Assembly (NCBI RefSeq): GCF_011386835.1
Contig: NC_088797.1
Location: 38,253,583-38,317,582 of the forward strand
Length of the DNA stretch: 64,000 bases
Source of the DNA: Chrysemys picta bellii
Taxonomy: Eukaryota > Chordata > Testudines > Emydidae
Direction of reading: 5' to 3'
The notes beneath the pieces were generated by a model. The model was not told the DNA's origin. It made no database searches and saw only the letters and a list, made by a program, of their open reading frames with translations. The translations under genes and the position numbers were made by a program. Below are positions 32,983 to 45,946 of the stretch, piece after piece. Numbering within the stretch: position 1 is the first letter of the stretch; each line of letters opens with the position of its first letter.

Positions 32983-33164
32983 CAGTGTTGTGGTAGCCAT
33001 CTTGGTCCCAGGATATTAGCAAGGCAGGGTGGGTGAGGTAATATCTTTTATTGGACCAACTTCAGGTCTGAAGAAGAGCTCTGTGTAAGCTTGAAAGCAT
33101 GTCTCTCTTACCACCAGAAGTTGGTTCAATAAATGATATAACCTCACCCATCTTGTCTTAGTAG
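32983..33164 (+). mobile_element. foldback element with hammerhead-like core, family H2
   Basis: Begins ACAGTGTTGTGGTAGCC and contains arms GGTGAGGTAATATC/GATATAACCTCACC plus TTGGACCAACTTC/GAAGTTGGTTCAA in inverted order. The centre reads CTGAAGA (33068-33074), an imperfect GAGCT/AGCTT hairpin, GAAA (33093-33096), then a short hairpin region. The plan matches the hammerhead-like repeats at 9450, 34375 and 58685, but the sequence family differs. No clean target duplication was found. Confidence 0.65.
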
Positions 33165-33180
33165 TACTTACATCCATTTA

Positions 33181-33420
33181 GGCCTTGTCTCCGTACAATG
33201 ACAGCCATGTTAGAGGATCAAGTTACAGCATGGTTTTGTCCTAACTATGTTTAAAAAATGGGATGGTTTTGCCACTGAAGGCCAGACTAAGTCATGATAA
33301 GTAGCCTGGTTCTCTTAATATGGTTATAACATGCTTTGATCTTGTTTTAACATGATTAGGACACAAACAGGTGGTAACTGGGTTTCCTAACGTAGTTGTA
33401 ACTGTAGTCCAGACGAGACT
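33181..33420. mobile_element. PIF/Harbinger-like MITE with TTA duplication
   Basis: 240 bp between TTA (33178-33180) and TTA (33421-33423). Left end GGCCTTGTCTCCG and complement of right end AGTCTCGTCTGGA are a loose TIR. Resembles the 1346-1651 element at its ends. Confidence 0.55.
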
Positions 33421-33423
33421 TTA

Positions 33424-34362
33424 GAATGGTTAGATTTTGTGCTCTTTGTTTAAAAAAAAAAAAAAACTCATAAAAGTAGGTTTATATCTGAACTATGGGG
33501 CAAATCCTGCCCCATCTCCTTTCTGAAGCCATGGAAGAGACCCTTGCACTGGAATCCAAAGAAAGTAGTAGAGATAGGACTTGGGGGGAATTTGTAAATC
33601 TATAGTCCAGGGCCTTTTTTAAGCAGCATGCTCATTCAGAGGTGCTCCAGATCTCAGAAGATGTATTTCAATTTGAAAATGATAGCTTTCCAAACTGTTA
33701 ACCCTTTCCAAGACTGGCATACTGCAGTGCACCTGACTGATAAATGCTGCTGCATTCCTGAAGGCTGTGTTATTCTGAGATTGTGTTTTTGCAAGCTTAT
33801 TCTCACACAGGATAAAATTACACCAAGCTACAGTTCTCTTGCTCAGACCCTTCCTGCATAAATTTAAAACAGAGGCATTCAGTCAAACAGTGTGTGTGGC
33901 TGTATCTGGATGCTGACAGTCCAGTCACTGCAATACACTGTGTTATGAAATCTACTGTGCTGATTAATGATCTGATTAGATGTCATGTCACAAAGGAAGA
34001 ATCTGATTAACAGCCACGTGACTGCTGGCTATTTGTACTGTCTTTCAGATCTGTATTAGAGTAAATACAAATGTACAAAGTGAATATAAACAGAATGTCC
34101 CTACAAGATTTAGCATGTCCCTGCAAGATTATACATAGGCTTGGAAGAACTAGATTTTTATTGGTAAATGTCAATTTCACCATATACACACAAACTGACA
34201 ATAATAGTCAAAATTTACAGATAGGCAAAGTAAGAAAAATGCTACTTAAGAACTTATTATAATTTGATTTAGGGATATTTACTTTGTATATTTTGACAGT
34301 GATGTTGACAATTTGTGTTTTAAGTTATAAAGTTTTAATTTTTTTGGATCTCAGTGTCTACG
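33424..34362. other. intergenic, nothing named; AT-rich block with homeobox-like motifs
   Basis: No transposon recognised. About 33955-34030 clusters CTGATTAATGATC, CTGATTAGA and CTGATTAACAG with a CACGTG E-box, discussed as a possible regulatory element. Confidence 0.4.
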
Positions 34363-34374
34363 GTCATTAAATAG

Positions 34375-34528
34375 CGACAGAGGGTCCTGTGGCACCTTTA
34401 AGACTAACAGAAGTATTGGGAGCATAAGCTTTCGTGGGTAAGAACCTCACTTCTTCAGACTTGCATCTGTCAGGACCCTCTGTCGCTTTTTACAGATTCA
34501 GACTAACACGGCTACCCCTCTGATACCT
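34375..34528 (-). mobile_element. retroelement-like insertion, 12-bp TSD, intact hammerhead-like core
   Basis: A perfect 12-bp duplication GTCATTAAATAG (34363-34374, 34529-34540) flanks it. On the - strand it reads CTGAAGA (complement of 34452-34458), a GTG-A-GGT/ACCCAC hairpin, GAAA (complement of 34430-34433), then AGC-TTAT-GCT-C. GCGACAGAGGGTCCTG near one end recurs inverted at about 34471-34486, so the copy is partly inverted. It ends with the GGCTACCCCTCTGATA phrase shared with 9450. Confidence 0.8.
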
Positions 34529-35302
34529 GTCATTAAATAGTTATTGTCCAACCCCCCCCAAGTATCTGATCCCCCATAATTTCCCTCAACTATGAACATT
34601 GAAAAAAATCAGTAAAAACTAAAAAAAAATAGTTAAAATGAACATGAATATTAGCTGTTGAAATTATAAAAAAATCAAATTCTGCCACATCTAATTATAC
34701 ATATGTGTATAGTGCATAAAGCTTGCTACCCACACCACCCTTTTACTGACAATAGCAAGCAACAACAACAAAAATTCCACAGCCCTAACTGTATAATTTA
34801 CTGATCTAAAATAGATACAATCATTTTTTTCAATATCTAACATATTTTGTATAAATGATTTCTATTCAGTTTTATTCTGAAACATTCACAGCTTGGATTG
34901 CTTATTAGATGAAGATCACCATGTCACAGATGGAAAAACTACATCTGTGAATCAATGTACTCCATTCATTGGTTCACACACACCAAGTCCTGCAAATCTG
35001 CTCCCAAATCTGCAAAATGTTTCGAGGTGCTGGTTTATGCATCTGGAGCTTAGCTGAAAGTTTTGTAAAAAATCACATGGAATTACGTAGCTTTCTGATC
35101 AATATGCCTCTGAGGAGGCTCATGTATATGTTGTTTAGAGCGGAAAATTCTGGAACACTTACACTTGCTAAATTTCCTCCAGATATACTTGTTTCAGACA
35201 AGTATATTAGAATAACTGGAACAGTGGGATAAAACTTCCTGTCAAATCATGCCTATTTTGGATAGCATGGACAGATTTACATGTAATCTAATGTCTGTCT
35301 CT

Positions 35303-35364
35303 CACAGTTAATCAGGATATTATCATCCCCCTGATTAACTGTGCGGGGGATGATAATATCCTGG
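35303..35364. repeat. two interleaved inverted repeats (A-B-A'-B')
   Basis: CACAGTTAATCAGG (35303-35316) pairs with CCTGATTAACTGTG (35330-35343). AGGATATTATCATCCCC (35314-35330) pairs with GGGGATGATAATATCCT (about 35346-35362). The pairs cross each other, giving an H-type pseudoknot order rather than a simple hairpin. Confidence 0.85.
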
Positions 35365-35489
35365 TAGGACAAAAGTCTCCACGGCACATTTATTCCACTT
35401 TCAGTTGTTTGTGCATGTGGGTTTCAGGACCCTAGAGCGAAACTCTACTCTTATATATGAGGGTTTCCATTACAGTTAGTGGATCACAA

Positions 35490-35965
35490 TCCACCTTTAT
35501 CATCACCAGTCTTCACCACTACAAGTCCTCCTGTGGCCTTCCTGACACCCATCTTGCCATCCTCAGGTCCAATCAAAACACAGTCGGTAAGATTGCGTTC
35601 CTGACCCATTGTAATGACCATATCACCCTGCTTCTCCTTCTCCACTGATCAGATACAAATTTCTTGTCCTTACAATTAAGGCTCTCACAATTTAGCCCAC
35701 CCTCTATTTACCAAAAATCTGGATCCTATTGCATTGCCTTCTATTCCACCAGCAGTGCTGGCCTCCATCATCCGCTTGCCCATGTCTCCCACAAGCATCT
35801 TTGTTCTCTTTTCCATGCCACCCTTTATGCATGGAACACCTTCCCCAAATGAATCAATAGGGCTACTACCCTGTGTTTCTTCAAATCCCTCCACAAAACT
35901 CACTTCTAGCAGGATTCTTATGATCAATTGACAATTGAGAATGGCTGGGTCGATGACCAGCAAGG
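35490..35965 (+). mobile_element. L2-clade LINE, C-terminal reverse transcriptase region
   Basis: In broken + frames the sequence follows the end of L2 ORF2: a DHIT-LL-LLH phrase, FLSLQ/ALTI, then a YAWNTFP phrase near 35830-35850 (family pattern WN-LP). Stops and frameshifts are frequent. No 5' part is present. Confidence 0.65.
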
Positions 35966-36113
35966 ATTACTGATATAACTAATTTCTGGTTTATTTTTTA
36001 AAAACTTCTTCTGACTTGAAATATGCTAATTGTTATATAGCTAATATGCATTCCTCCCACTGTTACAAAACAATTGGAGGGGGTGAATGAGGGTACCACC
36101 TGTTTGTTGCATC

Positions 36114-36372
36114 AGGCTAGTTTACACTACAGACTCCTGTTGGCATAGCTATGTGGGACGATCCCTGACTGACATAACCAAGCTGAGAGAAACCCTGATA
36201 CAGTTATATCAGTAAAATTGTGCTTTTAACAGAATAGCTAGTTTCAGTCATGGTGGAGTCATTTTGCTATCCTGCTACAAAGCACAGCTTTGTCAGTGTA
36301 ACTACATCCACACTAGGAGTGCTTTGCCAGTAATAGTATATATGTAAAACATGCCTAGCATAGACATGGCTT
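36114..36372. mobile_element. possible Harbinger-like MITE
   Basis: Starts near GGCTAGTTTACACTACAGAC and ends near GCCTAGCATAGACATGGC, a loose inversion of the GGCCTGGTCTACAC ends seen at 1346. Interior repeats of TTGGCATAGCTATG type. No clean duplication. Confidence 0.4.
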
Positions 36373-36559
36373 TAGTTTAGATTATATGCTTGTCAGGGAA
36401 GGGACCATGTTTTCAAATGTGTAATGGAGCCTCAATCCTTCTTGAGTCTTTGGGCATTAAGTTCTGCAAATACATAACAACATGATAGTAATCAATTTAT
36501 TTAAAGGTAAAGGTATATTGTAGAAACTGTAGGAGATCCCAAACTAACAGAATATAATT

Positions 36560-36612
36560 GTAGATTTATATGACAAATCCATGCAATTTATATGACAAAT
36601 CCATGCAATTTA
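36560..36612. repeat. 22-bp direct tandem duplication
   Basis: ATTTATATGACAAATCCATGCA occurs twice head to tail and a third partial copy follows (ATTTATAAAAT). Probably replication slippage. Confidence 0.75.
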
Positions 36613-39600
36613 TAAAATAATAAAAAAAAAAGTTGAAATCACTTCCCCCATGTAACACCTAAGGACCTCACAAACACCTAATGACATGCAGGACATGCAA
36701 TTGTCATTTGCTACTGTGCAAGAAACACAGAACACTGAACTCAAGTAAAAAGTCTTTGAATTCACCTTTAAATTCAGAATTAAAAAAATCTATTACACTC
36801 AGCACACCTTACCGTACAGCACAAACAAGTTTACTTCACATGCCATTTTCTTTTATAATCTATTCTGAATCAAGTGCTGAATAAGTATATTATTTACAAA
36901 ATATCTCTATCACCACAAATTTATCTTGCCAAAAGGAATTAAATAGTTACACATTAAAACCATTTTTATATGCATGATACGCAACAGTAAACATTAGTAT
37001 ATGGTATTGTAAAACTCTTTCTGTTTTATATGCTGGGAAACAATTTACTGAGGCTTAAAGGAAAAGGCGGCTCCATAGAAGGAGGGAGGGCTAAATACAT
37101 TGAGGATTTAAGGGAGCTCTTGTTTACTGATTAGGCGCTTCAAATAGAACTAAAAATTTTATTTTGTAACTCAAAGCCCAAATGTCAGTATATGATTTTA
37201 ATTATAATGGTTAGAGGTTGAGTTGCAGTTACTGAAGGAATAATATTGGTTAGAACAGGGGACTGAAAGTCAGGACTTCTGCATGTTAATCCTGACTGCC
37301 ACTTACTTGCTCAGAACCTTTTGGAAGAGGGCGGAGGGGAGAAATCGATTAATTTCTTTATGCTTTAGTTTACTCATTTGTAAATTAGTCTAATAATATC
37401 TGTCTGTCACAGTCACAGGCCTAGCTGCACTTCTTTCGCCTTTCTGGTCTCTTTGAATGGACCCCCTCAGCTGACAGGCTTTGTGCCTTTACCTCTCCCA
37501 GAATGGAATTCTGCAGCTCTCCCACCCTTAGACAGTACCCTTGTGTCAACTGTGTTTATCCAGCAGGAACAATTGAGTTTGGCACCTGCAGTTCTGTGTC
37601 TGTGGGAGTCTGTGATCAGTGGTGTATATAGAGTGCAGACACCTTTCTTAAAATCAAAGTATTGTTTATTCTCACAGTAGGAGCAAAGCATAAGAGGAAA
37701 AGGTTTTTAAAACAACAAATAACCTACAGGCATGTCTCTCTTACCTAAGGCCTACCTTTCCCTGATAATATCCTAGGCAGGATTATCTTCTTTAGACATC
37801 CCAGTGGGGGTCTGTGTCAGTCAGGTTTTCTCTGAACATGTTTAACAATTATCTCCTGCTCTCTCTCGAGAGTCATTTTGTAAACTGCAATAGTCCTTTT
37901 GATCTTCTTGGATTTCCATGTCTTTTCTTGTCTAGCACTGACTTGTATCACCCCCATAGTTTTTACTGAGGGGTGGCGTATTTTGTCATTATTTTCCTTC
38001 TTGCTCGTTTTTCCTGACAAACCCTCTAGTACTAAACCAACATATACATGCAGTGAACATTCCCCAATAACCAGGACAACACACACTATTCATAAATTAC
38101 TACAGAGCAGCTACGTGTCTATCACAGTGGCCATCTCGCAGGAATATTGGGAGGCTAAATTACTTTTTAAGAAGTAGCTGGAGATCCCTGGCTGATCCCA
38201 TGATGTATTATTTTTAGTCCAGATCTATGGATCTTAAGCCACAGCTGTACTCTGGAAAATGGTGTGCAAAAGTGGCACCTTCTTACGCAACAGATCCCTT
38301 GTGTATATTCAGAGTCATATCTACTGATGGTAGTCAGAATGTTTATTATCTTTCACTCCTGCTCTCCCTGTAGAGCCAACACACGTACAGATTCCATTCA
38401 ATCCTGGGCAACAAACAGAGTTGTTTACTAAGTTCCAATCAGCTACATCTGCACAAACCCACTGAAAGCAACAGGTTTGCACGGGGGTCATTGAAGGCAT
38501 ATCCTAAAGATAATGGTGTTGTGTGGGTGTACTTAAGGAATTAATTTGGCCTCCAGAACCTTTAGTACTTGTGATAATGTGTAAGATGGAAAGATCCTAC
38601 CTTGGTATTCAGAACACAGGTTGAATCTGCTGGGATGCCAATTAGAAATTTTTTAATTATTATTATTGTAAATGGAGCATTTTTAAGCACTGATCCTGCA
38701 AATACTAATACACTTCTTACAAGAAGTCCCACCCAACTCATTGTTACTAAATATGTGACTAAAGTTATACATCTGCATAAATGTTTGCAGAGTTGGGCCC
38801 TTATTATGAAAATCACTCAGAGACAATAAACATGGAGCCTCAGAATGTTTTTTTTTCTTTTTTTGCATTGTCACTTTTCAGAGTTGATTGAAAGTATATT
38901 AAAAATCTGTGCACATTTTGGAGGATCGTTGTTTGCATCCTTCCTGCAGGCTTTTAAGTGAAAGTAGTTTGATGGCTACAAAACAAACCGTGAGGCACAA
39001 AGGTTTGGTGCAAATGTATCTCATACAACCTGATGTAACGAGAATAAAAATGTTAAGATACACTTGAACTTATGCATATCAATATTCTTGCATCAAAGAG
39101 TTTCAGTACAGTATTCCTTCTGTATGTTCCTTTATTATTAAATAGTAAACTATTACACTCTGGCTCTCAACATGGTTAATGTCCATTAAAATGCTGTCTA
39201 TGCTGCCAAGAACAACCTCATACCACATGCTCACTATTTTCATGATGGTAAACTGTAAAGCTTACTGAAATGCATTTTTAAGTAGTAATTTGTTCTTGGG
39301 TTTAGACTAGAGCACACAAGTACAGGAAGAGCTGAAGAACCTTGGTTTAGATAATATAAATACTCTTAGAAAAATTCCATTTAAATTCAAAAGGCCAGAT
39401 CCTCAGCTACTATATTTTGCCATAGCTCTAGTGATGGCTGATATACATCAGCTGAGAGTCTGGCCAAGTCTCTGTGACCATTAGATCAAATTCAATCCTC
39501 TGATAATAATACAGCCCCACTGAGTATAATGGTGTTGCACTGAGGTAACTGAGAGGAAGAGTTAGCTCAATATATTTAAACAATAGGCACCTATTGTAAT

Positions 39601-40840
39601 TACATACATTAAAAAATATGCAGACAGTTAAATAAATTAATTCTTTATTTCCTATAAAGTCCCATGCAGGCAGAAGGAAGAGATGTCCATGCAGTATTAA
39701 ATCATGCCCTTCAGAAATTGGGATGTCTGCTGAATACAGGAAATTATACAACATGCACTGCCCAGGTTTTTGCTTAAAGATAAAAAGATGAATAATAGAA
39801 GTAGAATGCACAGTGGCATTCAGATGCTATTAAAATTGATTAAATGCTATTATCAAGACAAGAGCAAGTTCTTGCTTTTCAATGAATGCTATAATTATTA
39901 TTTAGGAAGAGCTGGAATGTGGCTGCCCCTTACAAAGATGAGAGCATAGAAAGATCACCTAATGAGCCGTTCCAAATAGTTGGAAGTGTTGCTGTTCAAT
40001 ATATCATTCAGTCTGTTAGGAGTTTCAGACTATTTCTTCACTAAATTTCTAACTGATGTTGCTTTATCCATTGAATGTGCACATGTTAAGCATGGACTCT
40101 TAAAGAACATAAAGTTTAGTGTTGCTGACTGTATGTGACACCCAAGGAAGGGTTAATAAGGGAAACAGCTTTCAGGAGCTGCTAGAAACAGGGTTATGCC
40201 CTCTATGTATGATCAGCTAATAAAAGTGCACTCTGAAAGCTGTAGTATTGTTCTGTGACTGAAGTATTAAAATGAATTCATAGAACTATGATTCAGTTAT
40301 TTAGCAATCAGCAGCTCATTTGAAATGGTCAGATATAAATCAGGTGGGACTAAAAGAAAATATTGTCCAAAAGAAGGGAGCATTTCTGTGTGTTAATGTA
40401 TGGGTTGGTAGCATGACCTTAAATAACCTGGTACCGATTGGCAGACCTTAGAGTTTGAGAAATGAGCTGTTACAACACATAGTAATGGCATGGTTATCAC
40501 ATGATAACCGATGTCAGTCATGTGTATTAATGGGAAGTCCTAGGATTACAAACTATTAACACAACCCTTTGCAAGATTTCAGACAGATTGCATCAATTCT
40601 TGCAGTGGGTGCATGATGCTCTTGAGCCAAAGTTGTATATTTAAAAAAAATGATTTGTGGTTGGATTTGGATGCTTGGAATAAGTAAAACAGCAACTGGC
40701 TGTTATGCAAGGTCAACACGCTTTCCCCCATGGACTTTCTCAAGGATGCCACATGCTTGACACCTTTCCAGTTTATTATTTATAGGCACCATAATCTAAC
40801 AGACAGGGTGCTGGACTAGGAATAAAAACACATGAATTCT
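36613..40840. other. intergenic, little recognisable
   Basis: Only the palindrome at 39393 and a weak MIR-like phrase near 37350-37400 stand out. The 127-codon open frame at 39428-39811 (-) has no recognisable domain and overlaps the palindrome, so I do not call a gene. Confidence 0.5.
39393..39465. repeat. short palindromic (foldback) repeat
   Basis: GGCCAGATCCTCAGCT and AGCTGAGAGTCTGGCC are inverted with 2 mismatches in 16. Confidence 0.65.
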
Positions 40841-40844
40841 GTTT

Positions 40845-40985
40845 GTGCTCTCCCACTCTCTCAGTGTATGACCTTGGCTAAGTAACTGCAACTTTGTGCC
40901 TCAGTATCCCCATTTTACAGATGTGGAAAATGTTATTTCTCCACCTTTGTAACGTGCTTTGGAAGCTATAGAGGAAAAGCACTGT
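40845..40985. repeat. MIR SINE fragment
   Basis: ATGACCTTGGCTAAGTAACTGCA, TTGTGCCTCAGTATCCCC and TTTTACAGATG follow the MIR core in order. Diverged. Confidence 0.7.
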
Positions 40986-41706
40986 TACTGAAGGATCATT
41001 ATTTCCTAATATGAGTTTTGAGAACAATTGTGGAATAATAGGAAAAATATGGATTCATAAGAAGAACAGCATCTGTTGAAATGCAAATGTACTTTTCCTG
41101 CCCATTAAATATATAGTATGCACATTTTAATAGATTCATAAGCCTTATTTTACTTCATATGGGATATTCTGATCTCTCAGGTAAACAACAGGCTTTTGAA
41201 AATATTTCCAAATTATGTGTTCACTTGAGAAAGAACTGGTGTGGTCATTTTGGTAAATGATCTGCCTTTTAGAAATGTGCATGAAAGATTATTTTTCTTT
41301 TGTTTCCTAACACATAGTCGCAAGGAAATAAAACAATCCCCAACCCCAGACTTTTCAATATTCAGGTTACAATAAACTGAAAAGAGCCAGGAAATGTTGA
41401 ATTAGCGAGAACTGTTTGTAAGAACAGACTTTAACTGTTCACTCACCTCCACAAATCCAGTACAGCATTAGTAACTGATGTCCAGTACATGGGCCTTACA
41501 GATTGCTCACTCTGTGACAGATGCTAAGACAGGAGCCTTTGCCAGCATTTATGATCTTAAAAGTTGAACTGTTATTGAGCCAGATGAGACCAAGCGAAAA
41601 GATGAAAGAAGTATATCTTCTGTTAATCAAAATCTTCACACATAAAATTAGTAAATTATAGTTAATATATGACTTACTTAAGTATAAATATCCACTAATA
41701 TGCAAA

Positions 41707-41812
41707 AGGAACATAGGAATTGCCAAAGTGGATTGGATCTGGGGTCCAGCTAGTCCAGTATCCTGTCTTCAACAGTGGTCAGTGCCAGATGCTTCAGAGG
41801 AAGGTGTAAGAA
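41707..41812. repeat. CR1-type or related LINE 3' fragment
   Basis: CCAGCTAGTCCAGTATCCTG and CAGATGCTTCAGAGGAAGGT are phrases I associate with a common sauropsid repeat. Family uncertain. Confidence 0.45.
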
Positions 41813-44800
41813 TTACACTATGTTATTACAAAGCCCATTATTCTTCCCTCCCAACACACGCAGGCACTGAAATGATCAAATATTATGTATGCTGAGGTGG
41901 GACCAGGATTTTAGTGAGTTTGAACTCACTCTTAAGGAGCTAATTCTTATTCTAGCACCAGCTCGAGTAGCCACTGCCAGGCTGTGTGTTTGAGATATAT
42001 ACTAGGTCCATGGGAAGGAAACCTTCACCCCCAGGCTGTTGACATGATCTTTAGCCACTATTGCATTACTGCATGCAAAGTGGGCTAGCCATTGGATTGC
42101 AGTCACAGATCCAGCAACCCCAGCCCTGCTCCTCTGCTACCCCACCCTTAAATGAATGCAGGCTTTAATTTTGATAGACAGAATAACCCCTTAAGCATAT
42201 GTAATGGAAGCTACTATAAAGTATAAAACAGACTTAGACTGACATTCACAAACCAGGTGCAACATTATTACTGTTACATACACGCATGTCATGTTTTTTA
42301 AGATTAATTTCAGGTTCAGGAGGAATCCAGAGTTAATCATTGTAATTTAGACTCCTGCCAAAATATCCATGTAAATAATCTCCCCAGTGTTTATTCTGCA
42401 TATCAGCAATTCAAGGAAAGCTCAACTGTTTAGTCTTTGTCACCTTGCAACAATGTTAAATAATTTAAATGTACATACCCTGCCAGCTAAGATATAAAAT
42501 AACTAGCTACTTGAACAACAGGACACCTAAAGATGCTGAATGTGATTTGCAGGAAGTTTTTGACGGGTATAATTTATCTTTCATTTGTACAAGGCTTAGC
42601 ATTTTCAGCATTGGCTGTCTCATGAAAGACAGGAGGTAACAGATGTAGACATATTTCATAAGTAAAACAACAGACTTCTGTATCTTATCACTCTATAGCC
42701 AAAACAAAAAGGAGGTGACTAAGTACTAGCTAGCTGTCTTTAAAGCTACATTATTGCTATCTGCCTAATGCCATTGAACAAAAGGTTACAATGTCATTTA
42801 TGCATTACTGTGATATACAGTATTTTGGTGATGCAACAATCAGTCCATATTCTGCTCCCGGTTACACCCATGCAAGTCAGTGGGATCAGTAACCCATTAT
42901 TTAACTGCAATCAGCTCAGGGCATTGGCGACTTTTTGCAGTAGTCAATCCATACTGCCAACAGTACACAACAAGTTTTCCAGGGGGAAGGAAGCATAGCT
43001 TCACTAATTGGAAAGAACACTGAAGTAAGCAGAATATAATTACACACGTTGAAATTGGCCAAGGCACTAGGTTAATACCCCTATTCTTATGCAAAATGCC
43101 AGGACTTCTTCCAGTGAACAACAGTGGCCAGGGTTAGCAGCACAGTTCCCCCTAACACTGATTCATTACTCATAGAAGAGGGACGTGGAAAAGACCTGTT
43201 AGAGCATCTGGTCTATGCAGGATTGTTCCCTACAATAAATTTTCTAGTGTTTTGTTTCATCTCACTTTAAAAGTCCCAAGAAATGGAATTTCCCTTGGGA
43301 TACTGTTTCTTAGTCATGGTCCTTGGTCACTTAGTTTTCCTTAATATTTAACCTACACTTTCCTTTTCTTAATTTGAATGCATTATTCCAAGTTATATCT
43401 CCAAAACGTAACATCGCCATCCTATAAATGGTGTGGTTCATTCAGCTGAGTCATCAGGAAATGACATCTTTGTCTGATCCATCTGATATTCATATTTCAC
43501 TCCCCATAATCTGGAATGCAATAAGTGGAACACACAGGGCAAATGTATCCCAAACAGGTATCCCCATGTTTGGAGTTACCCTCACTCATCTGCTAACCAC
43601 TGAGCATAGTCTGGTTTGTCTGGCCCTGAGGTGAGGATAAACTTCTGTTGACATTTTCAAATTCAGCCCTATTGCAGTACTGCAGGGTCATGTTGCCTCA
43701 ACATTGAGTTTCAAAACATAGCAAAACCGACTTGGCCCTTGGATGATATTTTATTTTGTCAGAGTCTAAGAGGGCAGCAGCATTCTTAGCAGCAAGATGG
43801 TCTGAAACATCTGTCTCCAGCTTTCCCCTGACCTCAGGGAAATAATCTGTAAAATCTGCATATTTTAATTGCCACTGGGGTTTGTGGGCTGAGGGTGGGT
43901 GGGAATGTGGACAGGCTTCATATTTTTGCAGCTAAATTAATCCTGCATGATCTGAGTGAGTGTGTGTGTAAGTTAAATGGCAGCCTAATTATTGTGGGAA
44001 TAATGTAACTGTAATACAAAGATGTTAAAGTATTTGGGGGCTTCTTTTCCTGTCATTAACAACCTACATATCTTGGAAATCAAGGGTTAAAGTAATGCAA
44101 CAGCACTGGCACAAACCTTCTACTTGGCCTGGGGGAGCATTGCATCCCCAGAGTATCCCCTCCTAGGTAAGAGTCACATGGAAGAGGACTCTGAAGATGA
44201 AGCTTCTTGAGCCCGGTTGTGGAGATTCTCAGGCAAATCTGGGGCTTCCAGCCATCCTGCCCATAGACAGAGCTGTAGAAGCTGATGGGAGAAGCATTCC
44301 AACCAGGAGTAGCCAGTCCACCTCCCTTTCTCTACATATGGATTGTCCCTCAATACAGCTTCCCCTCTCCTCCTAAGGAGATAGGAAAAAAGAGACCCAC
44401 CCGCTCCATTTTCTTCTCCCTCTCTTTGTAGAGAGCTATAAATGCACAATGCATATTTTAATGCAAAATCTGTTTTTGAAACATCTTAGTCTTCTAAAAT
44501 GACATTGGCTATTTCAAAGTTTTCCAGGGACGTGCCCCTCACCCCTGCACCTCCCATTTTTATTTGCTTTTGCATCAGTACAGATTCTCCATCTTAGTTA
44601 AGACTAAATGATGGCACTGACAGAAATGAGAGAGGGGAGCACAAGGAATGTTCCCCTACAAGACACACGCACACACAAACTTTTGTTTGTCTGGGAATGG
44701 GGTTGCATGGAGACAAACTTCTATTGGGTACGTCTCTTCTTTTGGCCTCTTCCTCTTTCTCTTACTGCATACTGATTCCGCAAGATGATGTCACACTGCA

Positions 44801-45339
44801 ACACCAAATGGCGCCAAGAGTCATCACAATGTTAGCAATATAATATAGGCTTGTCATACAGGAACACTGGTAAAAGACTGGCTTTATTTCTGGGTCCCAA
44901 CTACATGACATGGGTCATATTACAACAGGATATAGCCCTGTCTGGGGTTGTGGTCAGTGACTCCTGTGTATGTGTATCAATGTGGAAGTTACAGCCTCCC
45001 TATGAAAGTGTGATCGATTTTAACCTCTCAGTGAAATGTAAAGGAGAGAGAGATGCCATTTTGTTCTCTCACTTATTTTGAATGAAATTCATATTCTGCC
45101 ATCTGCACACATTGCCACATATCTTGGGTTGGGTTCAAGTTACTTTATTTGGCAGCATAGACAATTGAGTACAAACAGCTGATTGTGCAAACAAGTAAAT
45201 TATTCCATTTCTCCTCTTGTGAAAGTTTAAAATTTTCCAGAAAAATTATCTGCATAATATAAAATTAGCGTTTAGTTAGCTCCAGCTCATGTGCTAATCA
45301 CTACCTCCACCCATAACTTCTAGTATACATAATGACAAG

Positions 45340-45449
45340 GGACCCAGTTCAGCCCTAGTATAAAGGGGCACAATTCCCATCAAAGTCGGATGGGCCTACT
45401 GAAGTCAACTGGAGTCATGTTCATTTATACCAAGGCTGAATTTGACCCA
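45340..45449. repeat. short palindromic (foldback) repeat
   Basis: GGGACCCAGTTCAGCCCTAG at the left and CCAAGGCTGAATTTGACCC at the right are imperfect inverted repeats, with CTGAAGTCAACTGG in the loop. Confidence 0.6.
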
Positions 45450-45946
45450 ATAAATAAGATAGTATTAAATTACAATAATCCAAGAATAATTTTAATCTTA
45501 ACAATGGAAAACACTCTAGCATTAACACTATGGAACACTGCATCATGAATCAGGCATTATTCCGACTTTTATAGTATATGACTGTTACGTGGCCCTGAAA
45601 AATATTTTGCATTCCACCTTGCAGTAAACTTCAATATATATTGACAAAGGTTATTAAGAAGCACAAAGGCACTGAAGTGCGGCAGGAGGTTTCTCACACT
45701 GTTCAGTGGCCTATGTGGAATGAGTTGGTCTCAGTCCTGCACCTAATGGAAAGATTCCTGATCCAAGTGGAATCAGTAGCACCCATATTTATGAGCCCAG
45801 TAGAGTGACCAAGGCCTGAGTAGATACAGGCACTAAATTATTGCACACCCCTAGAGGTGGGCTCCCCACGTTAGGATTAGGGGACATTGGTGACTTTCTG
45901 GATGGAAACTTGCAGTCTTGCTGCCCAGGCTGCATACATCCTATAG

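Noticed and set aside
39428..39811. 127-codon - strand frame
   Set aside because: No recognisable domain, composition like random AT-rich DNA, and its start-distal end is a palindromic repeat.
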